Below, piece after piece: positions 61,245-64,000 of a stretch of 64,000 nt of DNA. The stretch spans positions 310,001-374,000 of the forward strand of contig NZ_MWFK01000002.1 of NCBI RefSeq assembly GCF_002078175.1, written 5' to 3'. Position 1 is the first letter of the stretch. Every line of letters starts with the position of its first letter. The position numbers were made by a program, and so were the translations under genes. Origin of the DNA: Streptomyces sp. M41(2017) (GTDB lineage Bacteria; Actinomycetota; Actinomycetes; Streptomycetales; Streptomycetaceae). Below the pieces are notes generated by a model that saw only the letters and a program-made list of their open reading frames with translations, made no database searches and was not told the DNA's origin.

Positions 61245-62180
61245 TCAGCTCTCCGACACCCAGTCCGGCACCCACGTGCCGGCCGCGCCGTACCGGGCGT
61301 CCGAGGCGGCCAGGTGGGTACGAAGGGTGGCCAACGCGGGATGGGGGTTGTCGCGGTGCCACAGGAGGGAGTGCGGGTAGACCGGCATGGGGTCGGTCAC
61401 CGGGATCATGCGCAGGCCGTAGCCGGCGGGCCAGACATGCCGGGTGTGCTCGCCCATGAAGGTGGCCAGGGCCGGAGTGTCGGCGATGGTGTCCAGAAGG
61501 GCGTCCGAGCCGAAGTTGGGGCCGGTCGCCTCGATGGTGAGCCCGAACTCGGCGACCAGGTCGTCGTAGAAGACGGCCCACTCGGTACCAGGGACGATGC
61601 CCGGCATCCAGATCCGGTGCCCCACGAGCTGCGCGACGGTGACCGACCGGGAGCCCGCCAGCGCGTGGGCGGGTCCGGTCATCAGCTGAAGCGGCTCGTC
61701 CAGCACCCGGACCGATGCGATGTCCGGGGGCAGGGGCTTGCCCGGGACGGCGACGGCGCGGAAGGACGCGTCGATGGTGCCGGAGCGGATGGCGGCGACG
61801 GCCGTCTCGATGTCGAACAACATCACCACGTCGAGCTCGATCTCGGGATGCGCCCGGTGGAAGCCGCGCAGCAGGCCCGCCGCCGCGCCGCGCGAGGCGA
61901 TCACGTCGACGCGCAACGCGCGGCGCCCGGCGTGGACCGACGCGAGCGCGCGCTCGGCGACGCGCAGCAGCTCGCGCGCGTGAGGCAGGAACGCCTGGCC
62001 GTCGATGGTGAGCTCGGCGCCGCGCGGAGTGCGGGTGAACAACCGCACCCCCAGGTTGCGCTCCAGTACCGCGATGCGTTTCGAGACGGCCTGCTGGGTG
62101 ATAGCCAGCTCGGCCGCGGCCTCCTGGAACTGCCCCGCGTCGGCGGCGGCGACGAAGGTCCGAACGGTGTCGAGGTCCAT
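61245..62180 (-). CDS. LysR-type transcriptional regulator
   Basis: 311 residues from ATG. The helix-turn-helix is residues 1-60 (MDLDTVRTFVAAADAGQF, QQAVSKRIAVLERNLGVRLF). The substrate domain follows with VDVIASRGAAAGLLRG, ELDVVMLFDIETAVAAI, PLQLMTGPAHALAGS and GIVPGTEWAVFYDDLV. Its start is 17 bases from a palindromic site and divergent from an MFS gene; LysR proteins usually regulate such a divergent neighbour with a small-molecule inducer. Confidence 0.9.
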   Translation of the reverse strand: MDLDTVRTFVAAADAGQFQEAAAELAITQQAVSKRIAVLERNLGVRLFTRTPRGAELTIDGQAFLPHARELLRVAERALASVHAGRRALRVDVIASRGAAAGLLRGFHRAHPEIELDVVMLFDIETAVAAIRSGTIDASFRAVAVPGKPLPPDIASVRVLDEPLQLMTGPAHALAGSRSVTVAQLVGHRIWMPGIVPGTEWAVFYDDLVAEFGLTIEATGPNFGSDALLDTIADTPALATFMGEHTRHVWPAGYGLRMIPVTDPMPVYPHSLLWHRDNPHPALATLRTHLAASDARYGAAGTWVPDWVSES

Positions 62181-62196
62181 TCCACCACCCTATGTA

Positions 62197-62213
62197 CACA
62201 ACCGATGGTTGTG
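62197..62213. promoter_or_regulatory. Palindromic site CACAACC-GAT-GGTTGTG between LysR and MFS genes
   Basis: Perfect 7-base arms with 3-base spacer, 17 bases before the LysR start and 100 bases before the MFS start. A LysR dimer site is the natural reading. Confidence 0.65.
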
Positions 62214-62313
62214 CGCAGGCGGTCCCGCGGTTGTTTGATCCTGCGGAAGCCGCCCGCTTTGATGCTCCTGATCGCGCAATGGTTGTACGGGTGGGAAGCG
62301 AGGAACTCAGGGC

Positions 62314-63594
62314 ATGAAGAGTGGCCGGCAGCCCCGAAGGCCGTTCGGACCGCTGCTCGGGCATCGGCTGGGACGGCCGTTCGGCTGGCTCTGGGGAGCG
62401 TACGGAACCAGCGCGCTCGGCACGTGGCTCGCCTTCGGCGCGTTCCCGCTGATCGCCATCCAGGTGCTGCACGCCGGCCCGGCCCGGGTCGCCGCGCTCT
62501 CCTCCGTGGGAGCGGCGGTGGGTGCGGCGGTGGCGGTGCCGCTCGGCCCGTGGGTGGAGTTCCGCCGCAAGCGGCCGGTGCTGATCACCATGGACCTGGC
62601 GCGGTTCGCGGCGCTTCTGACGATCCCGGTCGCCTTCGCGTGCGGCGTGCTCACCTTCGTTCAGCTGTTGCTGGTGTCCGTGGTCGTCGCGGCGGGTGAC
62701 ATCACCTTCCGCGCCGCCTCGGGCGCCTACCTGAAGACGCTGCTGCCGTCGGAGGATCTGCTCGTCGCCAACGCGCGCTTCGAGTCCACGGCCTGGACGA
62801 CCACGATCATCGGCCCACCGCTGGGAGGCGCGGCCATCGGGATCCTCGGCCCGGTGGCCACCGTGGTGGCCGACGCGGTGACCTACCTCCTCTCGGCCCT
62901 GGGCATCCGCGCGTCGGGGGGCCGCGAACCCCTGCCGGTACGGCGGGAGGCACGGCGCATGCGGGTCCGCGACCTGCTCGACGGGTGGCGATACATCCTC
63001 GCCGACGCGACACTGCGCCCGCTGTTCTTCAACACCGCCCTGTTCAACGGCTTGGTGATGGCCACGGAACCGTTGCTCGCCGTCCTCATGCTCAGCCGGC
63101 TCGGATACGAGCCGTGGCAGTACGGTCTCGCCTTCGCCGCACCCTCCGTCGGCGGCCTGCTCGGCTCACGTCTCGCCCGGCCGCTCGCCGCCCGGTTCGG
63201 TCAGCACCGGATCCTGCGCGGAGCCGGAACACTGCGCGCGATCTGGCCCATCGGCCTGGCGTTCATCGGATCCGGAACTCCGGGCCTGCTGCTGGTGATG
63301 GGTGTCGAACTCGGGCTGATCTTCTGCTGCGGGGTCTTCAACCCGGTCTACGCGACCTACCGACTCCAGCGCACCGCGCCTGAGCGGGTGGCCCGGACAC
63401 TGACGGCGTGGACCGTGACGACCAAGGCGACGACGGCGCTCCTCACCGCGCTCTGGGGAGCACTCGCCGCCCTGCTCGGCCCGCGTACCGCCCTGGCCCT
63501 CGCCGGTGTCCTCCTGCTGACGACCCCCCTGCTGCTCCCCCGCCGAGCAACCGCACCGGTCGACGGGCGGGTACCGGAACTGGCGGGTCCCTGA
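62314..63594 (+). CDS. MFS transporter, drug-efflux type
   Basis: 426 residues from ATG. Twelve membrane helices: ALGTWLAFGAFPLIAIQVL to ALAGVLLLTTPLLLP. The central loop (GGREPLPVRREARRMRVRDL) is basic. The overall pattern resembles tetracycline/macrolide-like (MFS_3) exporters. Divergent LysR likely regulates it. The substrate is unknown. Confidence 0.85.
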   Translation: MKSGRQPRRPFGPLLGHRLGRPFGWLWGAYGTSALGTWLAFGAFPLIAIQVLHAGPARVAALSSVGAAVGAAVAVPLGPWVEFRRKRPVLITMDLARFAALLTIPVAFACGVLTFVQLLLVSVVVAAGDITFRAASGAYLKTLLPSEDLLVANARFESTAWTTTIIGPPLGGAAIGILGPVATVVADAVTYLLSALGIRASGGREPLPVRREARRMRVRDLLDGWRYILADATLRPLFFNTALFNGLVMATEPLLAVLMLSRLGYEPWQYGLAFAAPSVGGLLGSRLARPLAARFGQHRILRGAGTLRAIWPIGLAFIGSGTPGLLLVMGVELGLIFCCGVFNPVYATYRLQRTAPERVARTLTAWTVTTKATTALLTALWGALAALLGPRTALALAGVLLLTTPLLLPRRATAPVDGRVPELAGP

Positions 63595-63712
63595 CGGCCG
63601 GCCGGGGAGGGCGCGGCCGTCCGAGGGCTGGGCCGGGCGCGCCCCTTCCCCGGGTCGGGGGCGGGGAGGGACGCGACGGACGTCCGTCCCCTGTCCGGGA
63701 TGCCGCTCGGGA

Positions 63713-64000
63713 TCAGATCGAGCCGACCACCTTGCGCGGGGTGACGCGGACGACGACGCGCTCGGCGTCGTCCTTCGAGGCGGGGTTGAAGTCAGCGTAG
63801 TCCTTGCCGGTGTACTTCCGCGACAGTTCGTCGATGAGTTCCTGACCGCCCTCCGTGGTCAGCGTGGCCGTGCCGCGGATCTCGGCGTAGGTGTAGGGCG
63901 CGTTCGGCGGGTTGATCATGACGGTGATCCGCGGGTCGTCCCGCAGGTTCTTCTCCTTGCGGCGGCCCACGGTCGTGGAGACCAACAGGTCATCTCCGTC
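63713..64000 (-). CDS. PPOX-class (F420- or FMN-dependent) oxidoreductase, N-terminus beyond window
   Basis: The visible 95 residues run from DGDDLLVSTTVGRRKEKNLR to the stop. They match the C-terminal two thirds of pyridoxamine 5'-phosphate oxidase-like split-barrel proteins of actinobacteria (RITVMINPPNAPYTYAEIRG, SKDDAERVVVRVTPRKVVG). Family members bind F420 or FMN and reduce small substrates. The start lies outside the window. Confidence 0.85.
   Translation of the reverse strand, partial: DGDDLLVSTTVGRRKEKNLRDDPRITVMINPPNAPYTYAEIRGTATLTTEGGQELIDELSRKYTGKDYADFNPASKDDAERVVVRVTPRKVVGSI

Overview
The window looks like chromosomal DNA of a Streptomyces or close relative. GC is very high throughout, GTG starts are common, some genes appear to be read from leaderless transcripts, and many products are typical of the genus: secreted multi-domain glycoside hydrolases, a PadR/ABC pair, a SpoIIE-type phosphatase, an F420/PPOX-type protein and a choice-of-anchor A protein. 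No rRNA, CRISPR array or phage block is visible.

Left part (1-19.5 kb): the tail of a probable ATP-dependent DNA ligase; a secreted YVTN beta-propeller protein; a HEAT-like protein; and an IS4-family transposase fused in frame to the start of a broken phosphotransferase gene, with a perfect CebR-type box upstream. Then come a spore photoproduct lyase-like radical SAM protein, an aspartate 4-decarboxylase operon with two AspT-type exchangers, a secreted choice-of-anchor A/SpaA protein, an L,D-transpeptidase, a beta-carbonic anhydrase, a DUF2945 protein, an AlkB alkane hydroxylase convergent with a TetR regulator, and a Na+/H+ antiporter. Several decayed genes lie here: an ECF sigma factor, an anti-sigma-like tail and a small membrane protein with an in-frame TAG.

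Middle (20-30.5 kb): a FtsX-type ABC exporter with a divergent PadR regulator and a candidate direct-repeat operator; a GNAT acetyltransferase; a 19-residue hydrophobic peptide gene with a strong ribosome site and terminator; a SpoIIE phosphatase; a kinase-like remnant; a two-component system; and a membrane-anchored endonuclease/exonuclease/phosphatase protein.

Carbohydrate island (30.5-48.2 kb): a ROK regulator - GH27 - GH95 - SGNH hydrolase operon divergent from a GH36 alpha-galactosidase, then a secreted scabin/pierisin-like ADP-ribosyltransferase, a GH92 mannosidase with a ricin-type lectin and twin LacI-type operators, an atypical tRNA-Gly, a GH64 beta-1,3-glucanase with its own LacI-type operator, and a DeoR/MFS divergent pair. 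The set fits attack on galactose-, fucose-, mannose- and glucan-containing plant or fungal polymers, with each part under its own sugar-sensing repressor.

Conflict-type island (48.2-58.1 kb): five co-directional genes encode, in transcription order, a vWA-like protein, a TRAFAC-type GTPase, a GTPase-associated protein 1 (GAP1), a membrane vWA protein and a Ser/Thr kinase with a PQQ-type propeller. This is the best candidate for a little-described system: a regulated GTPase assembly, possibly defensive. Right edge (58.4-64 kb): a zinc-ribbon gene with a stop at codon 4, an FAD monooxygenase with a decayed TetR neighbour, a LysR/MFS divergent pair with a palindromic operator, and a PPOX-family gene cut by the window end.
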